This document shows positions 50,705 to 63,141 of a stretch of DNA of 64,000 nucleotides, piece after piece (positions within the stretch are counted from its first letter, which is position 1; each line of letters starts with the position of its first letter). The stretch covers positions 2,828,052 through 2,892,051 of the forward strand of contig NC_085105.1 in the NCBI RefSeq assembly GCF_963422355.1, written 5' to 3'. The notes beneath the pieces were generated by a model. The model saw only the letters and a program-made list of their open reading frames with translations. It had not been told where the DNA came from and searched no databases. The translations under genes were made by a program, and so were the position numbers. Origin of the DNA: Corticium candelabrum (taxonomy: Eukaryota; Porifera; Homoscleromorpha; Homosclerophorida; Plakinidae).

Positions 50705-51084
50705 ATCTAGCACGAATGAAGAGAAATAGCGATGAGAAAACAGTACAACATCAGTCACGTGACTCTCGATTACCGCCTTGACTCGCGTATGCGCATAGGT
50801 CAAGACTAGCGCGCGCACCGTGAGTACAGCAAGCTGGCCACAAAATCAATTGTACAGTACACGTCTACGTACTGTACAGTTGTAGTTACGACTCATATTC
50901 AGTGTTGTACTAACTCTAACTCTAGAAACAAACAGGTCTATTCCAGACATCTTGAGACCAGACAACTCACTACGTTCTAGTGCACAGTTTTGAACACAAT
51001 CTACCATTCCTATACAATCAGTGTTCGCAACGCTACGTATGTATGTAGATAAATATCATAAATCCTGAAACAAAAACAATAAAG
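50705..51084. other. Promoter region of TUBGCP3 / 3' flank of NDUFA1
   Basis: 380 bp between the TUBGCP3 start and the NDUFA1 stop. No further gene was seen. Confidence 0.5.
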
Positions 51085-51399
51085 TTAACCACAAAACCAA
51101 GGAAATACACACACAGATTCTAAGACCTTCTGCTTGTACGCCGACCCGGTAAGCAGCTGGTCTCTTTTCATAAGAAACTCATCAAAATGATCAACGTGAT
51201 ATCGTCTTGGCTACAGTGTCAAAGAATTGGAGGTTAACTCGGGTTGAAAGAAGATACAATGTAACATGTACATCTAGGCACCCCAAAGAAACCCTACCTT
51301 TCCACCATTCTGCCAACGGTCTATAAATCCAAGTGCAAGACCAGACACGGTAAGAGCACCGACCATAATCGCAAATCCTGGCAAAATCTCGGGCCACAT
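51085..51399 (-). CDS. NDUFA1: NADH dehydrogenase 1 alpha subcomplex subunit 1
   Basis: Exons 51298-51399 and 51085-51210 give 75 aa (human 70). Starting at 51399, the protein begins MWPEILPGFAIM, like the conserved MWFEILPG start. Upstream in-frame codons are ignored for that reason. One transmembrane helix (about residues 8-26) is followed by DRWQNGGK and then PRRYHVDHFDEFLMKRD, matching the family's 'HxxLMxRD' region. It is an accessory subunit of mitochondrial complex I in the inner membrane. The gene is head to head with DYNLT2B. The extreme C-terminus differs from the family and could be altered by an unseen splice. Confidence 0.92.
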
Positions 51400-51634
51400 T
51401 GGTGACACAGCCAGGTAGAATCCGGGTACTTTAACCAGATCACGTGATAGGCTCAACCACATAATTAACTTCTTCGAAAATTAGAACTCAAATATTCGCA
51501 ATAGCATTCTTTCTACTAGTACTCTCATACCCTTCCTACTGCAACAAAAACCAAATCTAACAGCTTGCCTGATACAAAGTTTTGTACCCTCTGTTGCCTG
51601 GCAACCCTCTATCCCGGATTAAAGTAGTTGAGCA
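51400..51634. promoter_or_regulatory. Bidirectional promoter, NDUFA1 / DYNLT2B
   Basis: Only 235 bp separate the two divergent start codons, so the core promoters must share this segment. No TATA box is obvious. Confidence 0.6.
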
Positions 51635-52007
51635 ATGGAAGTTGACGGCGAAAATACGTACATGCTGCGTCCTAACTTCAAAACCAAGTAACTATCCATG
51701 ACCTTGTTGAAGGACCGTCTGTGTGTAAACTTTATTTTGTGTTTCGTCAGGTTTAGACCAGCTGTTGCAAAGGATGTCATTAGAAATACTCTTCATGAGC
51801 ATCTAGACGGCAAAGAGTACAACTCTGAAGAGGCTAGCGTTTGGACGAAGACTATTTGTGATGAAATAAAAGACAAATTGAAAGGTATGGCTGCTAGTAA
51901 CCTAATTGCTGCATGAAAATTGTGAACCTCATGCTCTGGACAATTGGACAGTAGGAATTCGTCTGCTGTTTGAGGAGAATGAATGATTTGCGTTTCTCTT
52001 GTAGTAA

Positions 52008-52056
<49 letters not shown>

Positions 52057-52431
52057 TGTGTGTGGTGTGTGTGTGTGTGTGTGTAAGCGACCATACTATG
52101 TCCTTTAGAACAAGGGTTTGACCGGTACAAGTTCATAGTCCAAGTAGTAGTGGGAGAACAAAGAGGAGAAGGAGTCAAGTAAGTCAACCACTAACAAACT
52201 TCTTCCTACAGACACATTTGACGGCATAATTCATTGTCTGACTCATTAACATAGAATGGGATGTCGATGCTTCTGGGATTCAGATACAGACAACTATGTA
52301 CGGGATGTGTTTATGAACGTATGGAGACCATATTGCTATACATACAGATGTTGTCCTTTACTTGGTATATATATCATCTATAGGACACCATATTTTGTGT
52401 AGCTGCAGCATTCGGAGTATTCTACTACTAG
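51635..52431 (+). CDS. DYNLT2B: Tctex1-type dynein light chain 2B (TCTEX1D2)
   Basis: Exons 51635-51687, 51751-51884, 52109-52178, 52255-52318, 52384-52431 give 122 aa. The N-terminus MEVDGENTYMLRPNF matches the family's 'ENTYxLRP' start. Also seen are RFRPAVAKDVI, DEIKDKLKE, FIVQVVVGEQRGEG, CRCFWDSDTDNYVRDVFMN and the terminal CVAAAFGVFYY. It is a light chain of cytoplasmic dynein-2, which drives retrograde intraflagellar transport, so the organism makes cilia. Intron 2 has a TG tract. Confidence 0.95.
52010..52084. repeat. (TG)n microsatellite
   Basis: About 75 bp of TG with two GG interruptions in DYNLT2B intron 2. Confidence 0.96.
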
Positions 52432-53708
52432 AACAGAATCGTGAAAGTTTCATCACAAAAGTGGATGGCAAACAAATATATTTTCTAAGCTTAATTCACT
52501 CATTAGCAGTGTGAAAATAATGATATACGTACAGTTACTATGGGAGTGGGTAGGTTTATAGACATAACAACAACAGCAATATGCATATGTGTTGATGGAT
52601 AGACACATACAGTGCTATATCTGCATGCCTATCAAGTGTACACGTAATAGTGAAGAACTGCAGTTTGTCCTCCCACTTCACCCACTAGTCTATCGAAATA
52701 TGTAGCTATTAGTCGATATCAAGTAATTTGTCCCTCCAATTTTCCAGGGGTGGCCAAGGTTTAACCACGAGGGGCCACACAAGCTTTAGGTTGTCTGCCG
52801 TCACACCTTCTTACCACCTTATCCAAAACCTTAGATATAGACATAATATATTATAATATATCATTTAATTAAATTAATCTGTTTCATAAAATTGTGCAGT
52901 TGAACAGACTAATACCTAACTGCAGGCTAAAAGATGAGCCAGAAATTTAATCAAATTTGATTAATCAAAGTTTTAATCAACTGGCAGTCTTCAACTACTC
53001 ACTCATACGAAAGCTGACGCATCCATAACCATATATGCATGTGTTGACCTCGGAATTTCCAGACAGCACAGACAGAGACAGTATACATAGAACTAAAATG
53101 ATCCTCTGTATGATCATTACTCAACTAAAGATTTTAATAGCAACCACACCCAACATGTCAGGGGCCACATTTGTCCTCAGATCTCTATTATAAATTATCT
53201 ATAATATTATGATATCACTATAAACCTAACAGAAATCATATTAGTAATCACTGTACATGTACTAGAGAAAGTTCTCTAGTACATGTACAGTGATTACAAT
53301 TGGGTTGCAAATTACATACATATAAGCTCTGACTACTACTGACAAGTCATCTCAAAGAGCATGACTTTGACATCACTGAACTGTACTTACTGAACTAAAC
53401 TGCAAGTGACAAGACCTTCAATATGAGCCCACCCAACCACATGATCCTGTTACATAGTCTAGTGATGTTAACAATTGGTATGCGCTACTGTCTGCAGTCC
53501 AGTCAAATAATCAAACTACAGTGTTCGATTATAAAGAGATGTACATCAAATCAGAGCACCATTCATGTGTGTGTACTCATACATGATATGATCCATTTAC
53601 AGACATTAGGTACAATACTACTCCAACGTATCCGTTTTCACCTAGTCTCAAATCGCCAACATCCTAGCTTCTGTGTGACTACATAAATAGGGCTAAGAGA
53701 GACAGTCA
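52432..53708. other. Intergenic between convergent DYNLT2B and UQCRH
   Basis: AT-rich; no gene was recognised. It contains the palindrome at 53244-53297. Confidence 0.5.
53244..53297. repeat. Near-perfect 54-bp palindrome
   Basis: Two 26-bp arms (53244-53269 and 53272-53297) are exact reverse complements separated by two bases. The arms contain GTACATGTAC and AGAGAA/TTCTCT. Confidence 0.97.
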
Positions 53709-54157
53709 TCACTTGAGCTTGGAAAACAACGTCTTGGCAACCTGTAAAATGTCGGCAAAACCACGTGGCATGACACGTGCGCAAAAGGCGTCAACATTTG
53801 GCTTACACAATGATCTACGCAGTGAACGAAATCGAATAACTCCTCCTCGCATGTCTCTTCAGTGCGTTTCCGACTCAGCACCCGCTCGTTACAAGTGTTC
53901 AATTTATCTCGTAGAGATGCGCATTTCTTCGTCTCTCGACACTTTTCCCTTATAATTTCTTGTGGATCTTCTATGTCTTCCTCTTCCTCTTCGTCCCCAT
54001 CACCACCGGCGTCTTCCACAACCGAGTCATCTAAAGGGTCCTAAAGGAGACCCTGCTCTTATAGTCTACAAAAACATTAAATGACTAATATTATTACATC
54101 AGTAACGCTGCTTTCTTCCTCCTCGGTTACAGTTGTCATTTCTTCGCTGTCTGTCAT
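53709..54157 (-). CDS. UQCRH: Cytochrome b-c1 complex subunit 6 (hinge protein)
   Basis: Exons 54098-54157, 53807-54040 and 53709-53741 give 108 aa (human 91). A long acidic N-terminus (GDEEEEEDIEDP) is followed by EKCRETKKC, LNTCNERVLSR, EETCEEELFDFVHCVDHC and the short last exon VAKTLFSKLK, matching the family's 'DHCVAxKLFxxLK' end. Cysteines form the two CHCH-type pairs. It is an intermembrane-space subunit of complex III that helps cytochrome c1 contact cytochrome c. Reading through the last donor instead gives a longer, unfamiliar tail, which is rejected. Confidence 0.95.
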
Positions 54158-54299
54158 GATGTTCATGCGTTGGACAACTGCAAACTCCCGGATAAACACA
54201 ACTTCACGTGACTATGTGTGCACGTACACCCATTAGGTGTATGTACGTAAATTTACACAAATTTTCAAAACAATACTTCTTTAGTAAATTATCTAGCCA

Positions 54300-55432
54300 T
54301 TAGTCTGCAGATTGAGAATGGACTCTTGTACCAATATGACTGCCAATAGACGGTGATGCAGGAGCTACATTCTTCTCTACAAGAAGTTTGCTCATGTCTT
54401 CAAAGTGTCTCTGCGTCACAGCATTCAAATCATCTAAAACTACAAACCCAAAGTCAGTAATTTAATTTGTCAATTAAAACAAAAATAAACCTCGCTACCA
54501 CTCATACATTGACTAAAAAGTCGGTTATCAATGTTTCTCACTTTTTGAGTTGCACATGTGCCCTCCGGTATCCAGAACTTTCTGCAAAAAGTTGATCATA
54601 GCACCAGTCGCCAGTACACTTTCAGCTACTGGTAAAGTGTCATAATATGAAAGGTCAACAGCAAACGGATCTTTAGGAGCAGGTACTGTGCAAATGGCGA
54701 CAAGCTCGGCGATGATGTCCCACACTCTGATGTCTAACACATAGACGATTTGCATCAAGACATCAGATGACAACAATCTCAACGTGGCACCTTGATCGTT
54801 CCACTTTGTCGTCGACTCCAGTTTGAGTGGATTGTCCTTCGCAGTCGTGTCCTCACCGCTGAGACGAACTAATCTCTCGTGATTTGAACGTACCTTAACA
54901 TAATAACAACAAAATAAAAAATAGATGACTAACAATGTGATGTTAATATTAACAAAAATCAGTAGATCAACAAAGTAAACAAACACAAACAAATTCTATC
55001 ACAATACGTCCATCACCTACCCACACATACGGACAGTTGTAAGTGCTATAGCCGGCAATAAGAAACATAGTTGTGTTATCGTCCTGTCACAGATATGTTG
55101 AATTGATGAGCTATAATAGCAGCGATATACCACTTACAGCACTATCGATCTCACGATCGCTGGGACTAGCAGGAGGCAGTCCAACATCAATAAACCCATA
55201 CCCACTCAGCCTTAAACATAAAATAACAAACTTAGATTTCATGTTAAACTATATACATGACTACAAAACTCTATCACAAGTTTGGTGTATATCATGTAGT
55301 ACATGATGCAGCACACAATACATTTGTATACGACTGTCTAATTTCCAAATTTGTATCAGACCTAAATTATTTGTATTAGAATAGTACTGCTATGTGGATG
55401 TGTACATTAGTGTAACCTTGCATGTGTGTGTG

Positions 55433-55523
<91 letters not shown>

Positions 55524-57301
55524 GTGTACGAGTTTCCTAAACCTCAGCCAATTTCCAACCAACATATTTCGATTGAATTATTAATTAATGTACGACGAAT
55601 GAGATTGCCACATGTTTCATGGCCACATTCAAAATACTTGAACTGCTCCAAATACAAAATCAGCCTATTTAGAGTAGTCTAGCAACCACTTCCAGTAAAA
55701 CGAAATCATTTTCAAACACTAACACTAAAACCCTACTACTGCCACATCTGTCTTCCATTTTCAACCAGAACTAACTGGTACCCAGAAAATCTGAGCATAC
55801 TGTAAAAATATGATTTATAAGACTTTGTACACCAACTACAACATAATGCTGTTTCTGCTCTATTTGAGATACTTTTTGTATTCAAGCAGTGCTGCTATAT
55901 TAAGACACAACAATGTAAAATGATTGAACCAACAGAATTACGTACTAGACATCCACAAACTCAGATATCAGGAATAATACAAAAGTCAACAAACAAGATA
56001 GACCCTCTCTATTGTTGAATTCTCTAGTTGCTGCTGCACATGCACGATCATAGCCTTGCACCCAGACTCACGTGAGCTTGGCAGTCGTAAGGTTGAAAGT
56101 GTCATACGAGAACCAGACACTGCCAAGCTCACGTGAGTCTGGGGATGAGGCTATACAATCAAATCTTGTACCACATTGGCATACCAAATCTCAAACGAGT
56201 GTATGCAATAACAAACAAAGTATTTCACAGTACTAAAGTGGCATATGCACACTTGGCTGTGTTGTCAGACAGTCCCCTAGTCAGCTGCATCTGATAGAAA
56301 GCGATCAGTACTGTTGTAGACTGTCATTTACATACCTTCTCTGTGTCCTCTGAGATATCATAAAAGACTGTCTACAAACAAGAGTTCAAATTTCTTACAT
56401 TAGTAACCTGCACCGACTGTTACTGCTTACTGATTCCTGGGTAAATCAATTCCATGCATTTCGAAGCTGCCACTGAGAGATGCTGATGTTGATCTTGACA
56501 TTCGCTGTAGATACGGGTAATTCAATATTGCGGTTGACTGTGCGACAAGATTTGGTGCTGTACCTGAGGCTCGTTGATGACTTTACAAATCATTTCTTCT
56601 CGACCTCTCATATAAACTGCAAAGTACTTAAAACCCTAAACAAAATTCAATAAATATATGACTGCTTGTCAGTCTGATTCTTGATTATTATGCTGAAACT
56701 AATCAACTGTTCCTCTATCAAAGTTCTATCGTCCCGTCAAATTTCTTCAAAATCCATACACACATTTTTAGTAATCCTGTCAACAAACAAACGAACGCCA
56801 ATTAAAGCATAACCTATGGTGAAGGTAATATCACTCTCTGAATCAGTCAGACTGTCCTATGTGTTTCATGGTTGTGAAGTGTAGCTAGCAACTGAGCACT
56901 TCAGTTCTAATTCAATTTTTTATTCTATAATTATCACACTGTGGGTAGTCAAGTGTAGAACCAACATCTAGACCTAGCATGTTTAGTACACACAACTTGT
57001 CTGTCTCCTACATCCTCAATCAAAAAATCTAATGAGCCGAACACTATCTATGTAAATATAAAACACACTAAAAACGTTCACTGCAAAATTAACGAAATTC
57101 AATATTTAAAATTTCATTGTTAATTAATCAAGTAAAAGCGCGTCGATTTTCCACATTTCAATTTGTGGCCTACCTTCACGCACCCAGCCTTGCGCATTTC
57201 AAGAAGAAAAGCGTGCAGTCTCTTCTTCTCCTAGAAACAAAGAGACACACCGTTTTCACACAAATGCATCGAGCAGCATACGTATTAGAATTCGCCACCA
57301 T
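54300..57301 (-). CDS. Unrecognised nine-exon protein (303 aa)
   Basis: Exons 57251-57301, 57174-57230, 56564-56635, 56431-56504, 56336-56371, 55138-55210, 55021-55083, 54542-54893, 54300-54433 close in phase to 303 aa. The start AAGATGG fits a Kozak context. Features: basic N-terminus with EKKRLHAFLLEMRKAG, then GFKYFAVYMRGREEMI; a Ser-rich linker (about 60-97); a beta-rich segment with SGYGFIDVGLP and FLIAGYSTYNCPYVW; a helical region with LLSSDVLMQIVYVLDIRVWDII; and a Ser-rich tail. There is no signal peptide and no clear membrane helix. Splice consistency across eight introns argues it is real. I could not place it in a family. It shares a promoter region with ARPC4. Confidence 0.8.
55423..55518. 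repeat. (TG)n microsatellite
   Basis: About 95 bp of TG with two TCCG interruptions, in intron 5 of the 303-aa gene. Confidence 0.96.
56050..56154. repeat. 36-bp inverted repeat (foldback element)
   Basis: Arms 56050-56085 and 56119-56154 are complementary except for a few bases, with a 33-bp loop. Each arm contains CTCACGTGAG, a 10-bp palindrome with a CACGTG E-box core. It lies in intron 5 of the 303-aa gene and looks like a tiny foldback transposon. Confidence 0.85.
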
Positions 57302-57344
57302 CTTTCTTCAACATCCCGTATAGGCTGCTAAAGCCCGTATCACA
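57302..57344. promoter_or_regulatory. 43-bp interval between divergent start codons
   Basis: The 303-aa gene (ATG at 57301, minus) and ARPC4 (ATG at 57345, plus) are head to head. Leaders or promoters must overlap the opposite gene's first exon, unless both leaders are extremely short. Confidence 0.65.
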
Positions 57345-57851
57345 ATGTCGGCCACGTTGAAACCGTACCTGAGTGCAGTGCGAGCAACCCTAGAGGCCGC
57401 AATGTGCCTCGAAAACTTCAATTCTCAGATTGTGGAGCGTCACAACAAGCCTGAAGTAGAGATTCGCAGCAACAAGGAGGTGCTTCTGTCTCCTGTCGTG
57501 GTCAGCCGAAACGAGAAGGAGCGCGTTCTTATTGAAGGCTCTGTCAACTCTCTACGAATCAGTATCGGTATCAAACAGGCCGACGAAATCGAGAAGATTC
57601 TCTGTCACAAGTTTATGCGTTTCATGATGATGAGAGCTGAGAATTTCGTCGTGTTGAGACGCAAAGCGGTAGAAGGGTACGACATCAGCTTCCTCGTCAC
57701 CAACTTTCACACCGAGCAGATGTTCAAGCACAAGCTGGTCGATTTCATAATTCAGTTTATGGAAGATATAGACAAGGAGATCAGCGAAATGAAGTTGGCT
57801 GTCAATGCGAGGGCTCGCATCTGTGCTGAGGAATTTCTCAAGAAATTCTGA
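57345..57851 (+). CDS. ARPC4: Actin-related protein 2/3 complex subunit 4
   Basis: Single exon, 168 aa, the same length as human ARPC4. It starts [19 protein letters not shown] and ends EEFLKKF. Family blocks seen are [57 protein letters not shown] and [14 protein letters not shown]. It is a core subunit of the Arp2/3 complex, which nucleates branched actin. The lack of introns contrasts with the intron-rich neighbours, which may reflect loss or retrocopying. Confidence 0.98.
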   Translation: MSATLKPYLSAVRATLEAAMCLENFNSQIVERHNKPEVEIRSNKEVLLSPVVVSRNEKERVLIEGSVNSLRISIGIKQADEIEKILCHKFMRFMMMRAENFVVLRRKAVEGYDISFLVTNFHTEQMFKHKLVDFIIQFMEDIDKEISEMKLAVNARARICAEEFLKKF

Positions 57852-58260
57852 TTTTTCTTTGGAATGTTGGTGTTGTCCACGTGGTCTGACACGTGTCGGT
57901 CATGGGCATGAGTATGGTGTTGTAGACGGAAACTTTTCTCTTTTTTAGTATGTTGATGTCTGGATTAAATTTGGGTAGTAGTATAGTGGGTACTGTAAGT
58001 GTCTCTTAATTAATGAATGCTATGAATTCAATTGACTCCTGGAGGCGTTGTCATTGTATGCCATCATAATATGCACTCTAAATAAGACATTAGAAAATCA
58101 AGCAAAGTAATGAATGTGTGGCATCTTACCATTCCTTACTACGACCTGCCTAATGGCTTTACTGAGTTACAAATACGTCCATACAATGAAATCCTAATTT
58201 ATTGTTATGTACAGTTTGTAATAAACATATATTATTTGCTAATTAGTTACATGTCACGTG
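57852..58260. other. ARPC4 3' UTR and short spacer
   Basis: About 400 bp with no coding features, ending just before the next plus-strand gene. It contains an AATAAA at 58220. Confidence 0.55.
58220..58225 (+). terminator. Poly(A) signal, probably ARPC4
   Basis: AATAAA 369 nt after the ARPC4 stop and before the next gene's start. Confidence 0.5.
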
Positions 58261-58347
58261 ATGCATAGCAAAGAGCCTGTGACATCACACTTCGTTGTGT
58301 TGTCACGTTTGTGGGCGGTGTCACAGTTCTCTGGCTCCGCCCTAATA

Positions 58348-60179
<1,832 letters not shown>

Positions 60180-60983
60180 ACAGTAAATAGTTTTCTATTA
60201 CTCGAGTATATCAGGTTGTTACGCACGTTCCATGACACTACACACGCTCATTATGCAGAATACTTGCCTTGCTCAATCATCAGTAGCAATAATTATTGAA
60301 CTCTTAGTGTACAGTAGCCATACTGTAATACTGCAATGTCAGTCTTTTCATGTTTTGTATCAGATGCATTACATTTCTCTGAAAATCTAATTGTAGGAAC
60401 TCCAGAATGAGTGTAATTTGTGATAAGATCAACTTTGCCAACATACTAAATCTCTCACAATTGTCAAGTTTAGCATATATTAATTTAAATGATTCTGTAT
60501 GTGTATGTGCCACCATAATCTGATCCTATACACTGAACACTCTTGCCACCAAGAATGCAAGGTAACTACACTTCCAGTCGAGAATGCAAGGTAACCATAC
60601 CTCTAACAGAGAACGCAAGTTTCAATTAACTTTATTACCTTAAAACATTATTAACTAAATTTCAAGCCTGAGAGCCTAAATTGATCTTGTACCAATTGCA
60701 GATTACATAATATAATGTGAGCTATAATTTCTCAGAAAACACTGTACATCTCCATGTTTAATGTTTGTCGAAGAGTTTTCATTGGTTGCTCATACACGAG
60801 CTATACAACTGCTCCCAATATTCCAGTGTCACTTATGGTAACTAATAGCTGTACCACTGCATAACTCCCATCTAATATATTCCTATATGATGTCCTGATC
60901 TTGCAAAGCTGATGAGTAGTACGTACATCCTTGTACTAGAAAAATATTTCATATAAATTCTAAACATCCATGCAATTGTGCTA
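60180..60983. other. Intergenic between convergent genes
   Basis: No gene was recognised. A short imperfect repeat (GAGAATGCAAGGTAAC type) occurs two or three times at about 60555-60615. Confidence 0.5.
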
Positions 60984-61778
60984 TCAATGAATCCATACAC
61001 TGTCCTCGACCATTTCAAATAAGCCAGCATGAACACCGTTTCTTTTTGCCAAATCCAATGGAGTCTCACCAGCACAATTGACGACATGAGGTTTAATCTC
61101 CCTATGCATCAACAACAACACTATCGTTGGACCGCCATCTCTCATAGATGCAGCCAAATGCAACGGCGTCTGCCCCCCTTTTGTCTGTGCATTAACATCT
61201 CCACCATTCTGAAGAAGCAAAGATGCAGCCTCGGTCTGATTCCATCGACAAGCACAGTGCAATGGATGCCAACCATCGTTGGTTTCTGCTGTAACATCAG
61301 CTCCAGCAGCCATTAACCTCTTCATCGCCTCAATATGACCATTGTAAGTAGCTCTATGCAATGGTGTGTATCCATCTTGATCTTTATAATTCAAAATCTC
61401 GGCATCGACAGACCTAAGAATCGTGTCGACTACTTGTACATCTCCAACCTGAGCGGCTCTAATCAGTGAATCACCCACATCCGTCTCCAAATATTCACTA
61501 CATTCTGTTGTCTCTGATTCACAGTCATCCCAGTCAACAACAGCCATAGAGCTCCACATATCCGGATCTGGCTTCTGGAATCGTTTTCGTTTCTTCTTTT
61601 TCTTTCCAGTCAGATCTTTGCTTGCCGCACTCGCCCCGGAGGCTTTGCTGGCGCCTGATGCGCCGGAGGTTCGACTGACCGTCGACGCAGCCGACATGTC
61701 TGAGTCAGTACTGCGAGCATCACTGAGGTCGGCAACTCCTGCGTCACTTCCAGCTTCGCTTAAAGCAGCAGCCGCCAT
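60984..61778 (-). CDS. ANKRD49: Ankyrin repeat domain-containing protein 49
   Basis: Single exon, 264 aa, ATG at 61778. An Ala/Ser-rich N-terminus contains GKKKKKRKRF and an acidic WSSMAVVDWDDCES segment. About four ankyrin repeats follow: DGYTPLHRATYNGHIEAMK, DGWHPLHCACRWNQTEAA, INAQTKG-type GGDVNAQTKGGQTPLHLAA, and GETPLDLAKR. The order and the 'WNxTxxAsxLLQ' and 'NAQTKG' blocks match ANKRD49. It is a probable nuclear protein-interaction factor; its biochemical role is unclear. The C-terminus ends LFEMVEDSVWIH, like the family's 'LFEIVE'. Confidence 0.9.
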   Translation of the reverse strand: MAAAALSEAGSDAGVADLSDARSTDSDMSAASTVSRTSGASGASKASGASAASKDLTGKKKKKRKRFQKPDPDMWSSMAVVDWDDCESETTECSEYLETDVGDSLIRAAQVGDVQVVDTILRSVDAEILNYKDQDGYTPLHRATYNGHIEAMKRLMAAGADVTAETNDGWHPLHCACRWNQTEAASLLLQNGGDVNAQTKGGQTPLHLAASMRDGGPTIVLLLMHREIKPHVVNCAGETPLDLAKRNGVHAGLFEMVEDSVWIH

Positions 61779-61839
61779 AACGTAAACGGAAACGACCGTA
61801 ACGTGTTATTGATCAATCGGCGACGGTGCTGTTTGGGTG
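61779..61839. promoter_or_regulatory. Likely bidirectional promoter core at ANKRD49
   Basis: 61 bp lie between the ANKRD49 ATG (61778, minus) and a plus-strand ATG (61840) that opens a possible first exon. Confidence 0.4.
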
Positions 61840-61974
61840 ATGTCGAACGCGCATGCTCAGACTGAGAGCGTAGGCGAGGTCGTCGGGTGTGACAAGATGA
61901 GCGTGACGGGCGAGGATGAGGCATTACCTGTTGAGGGTTCAGTGAAAATTTGCTGTTGTAAGTCATCAAATGGT
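61840..61974 (+). other. Possible first coding exon of an unidentified gene
   Basis: ATG-initiated frame beginning MSNAHAQTESVGEVVG, followed at about 61975 by a strong donor (AATG/GTAGGTTT). No partner exon was identified in the window before the methyltransferase gene, so it remains a candidate only. Confidence 0.35.
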
Positions 61975-63141
61975 AGGTTTATAGGACAATGTCTGTCTGC
62001 AGACCATTCAGTGAGTCCTCTAGCTACCGACCTGGTCTAGATTTTGCACACTCGTAGTCGTACAGTACCTACGGTTCGGCTGTTGTAAACGTATTCTAGA
62101 GAAAGAGGGTCCCACTGTACCTTGCACGCAGTTTTGACAAAACCGGATGTGTCACAGGATATCTGCTAGGTAGCTAAGAACTTGCGAGATTCTCGCGTGT
62201 TCTCATTTACCCATCTTCAGCTGTTTCGTCACAAGAATCCGTGCACCTTTCGGCCATTCCACTTTCCACTAATCATTGGGTGGGCGCGCATTATTGCAAC
62301 ATGTACATTCAACAGCGGATACAGGCTAAACCGATTACAGGAGTAAAGGCACAATTAGCAAAGCGCGCGCGCATGTGTTCATTTCGCGTGTTGTAAATTA
62401 TGAAAGACGTGTGCAAGCGTTAAACTCGTAGCTAGTCCTCCTCCTCCCGAGCGGCACGTGCTACAGCACGTGGAGCGCTACTCACCGGAAGTTAGCCCTT
62501 TGTCGGAAAGATATTAGCGTTCTTTGCATATTTTCTAGTCTGAAGAGACATGGTTTTCCACATGATCGGTTGTGAAGAATTTGGATCAAGCGGTGTTGTA
62601 ACACGTATGCTTCAGCGTGTACGAGCACTGAACCCTCCAGCTAGCTGCACTTGCCATCAACGGAAAAGTTGCGTTGTTATCACACTTCTTCACTACACTC
62701 TGGTATTGCCCACTCGTATGTAGTAATTTGTCCTCGATCTCAGACTCTCTAGCACACGCTAGATAGAGATTTGTTATTTCTTGGAGGCGGGGCAGATAGT
62801 TGAGCGTTGCACACTCGAAACGACGGTTCGTATTTCTACTAAACTAACATAGACTTGAACCAAGGTGTACTTACACTGAAACTCCTAGCTCCGCCCGAGA
62901 AGGGTGGAGCGACTTTTGTAGTGCAATAGTTGCCTGAGATTCGGTTGGAGCGGCGTCTGCTAAAAAGCATTCCCGCATGAACGACACACCCCAGCTGCCG
63001 TGCAACCGCGATCTGCGGTTGCCACCTAACACATGATTACTAAAATTAATTAGGTGTTCACGTGCCACATTCGTGGAGCTTCTTTTGGGAAGAACGAGGG
63101 GTTTGGGTAATAACAGACATAGGAGCTTCCCGACCCGCACC
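61975..63141. other. Intergenic or intronic, no coding exon recognised
   Basis: GC-richer than average with several CACGTG words (for example 62455-62471), consistent with promoter sequence of the methyltransferase gene. No protein family was seen. Confidence 0.45.

Noticed and set aside
51400-51462. Upstream in-frame extension of NDUFA1
   Set aside because: The conserved MWxEILPG start is at 51399. The extension is not family-like.
53742-53806. Read-through tail of UQCRH
   Set aside because: A strong GTAAGC donor and the conserved VAKTLFSKLK exon show this is an intron.
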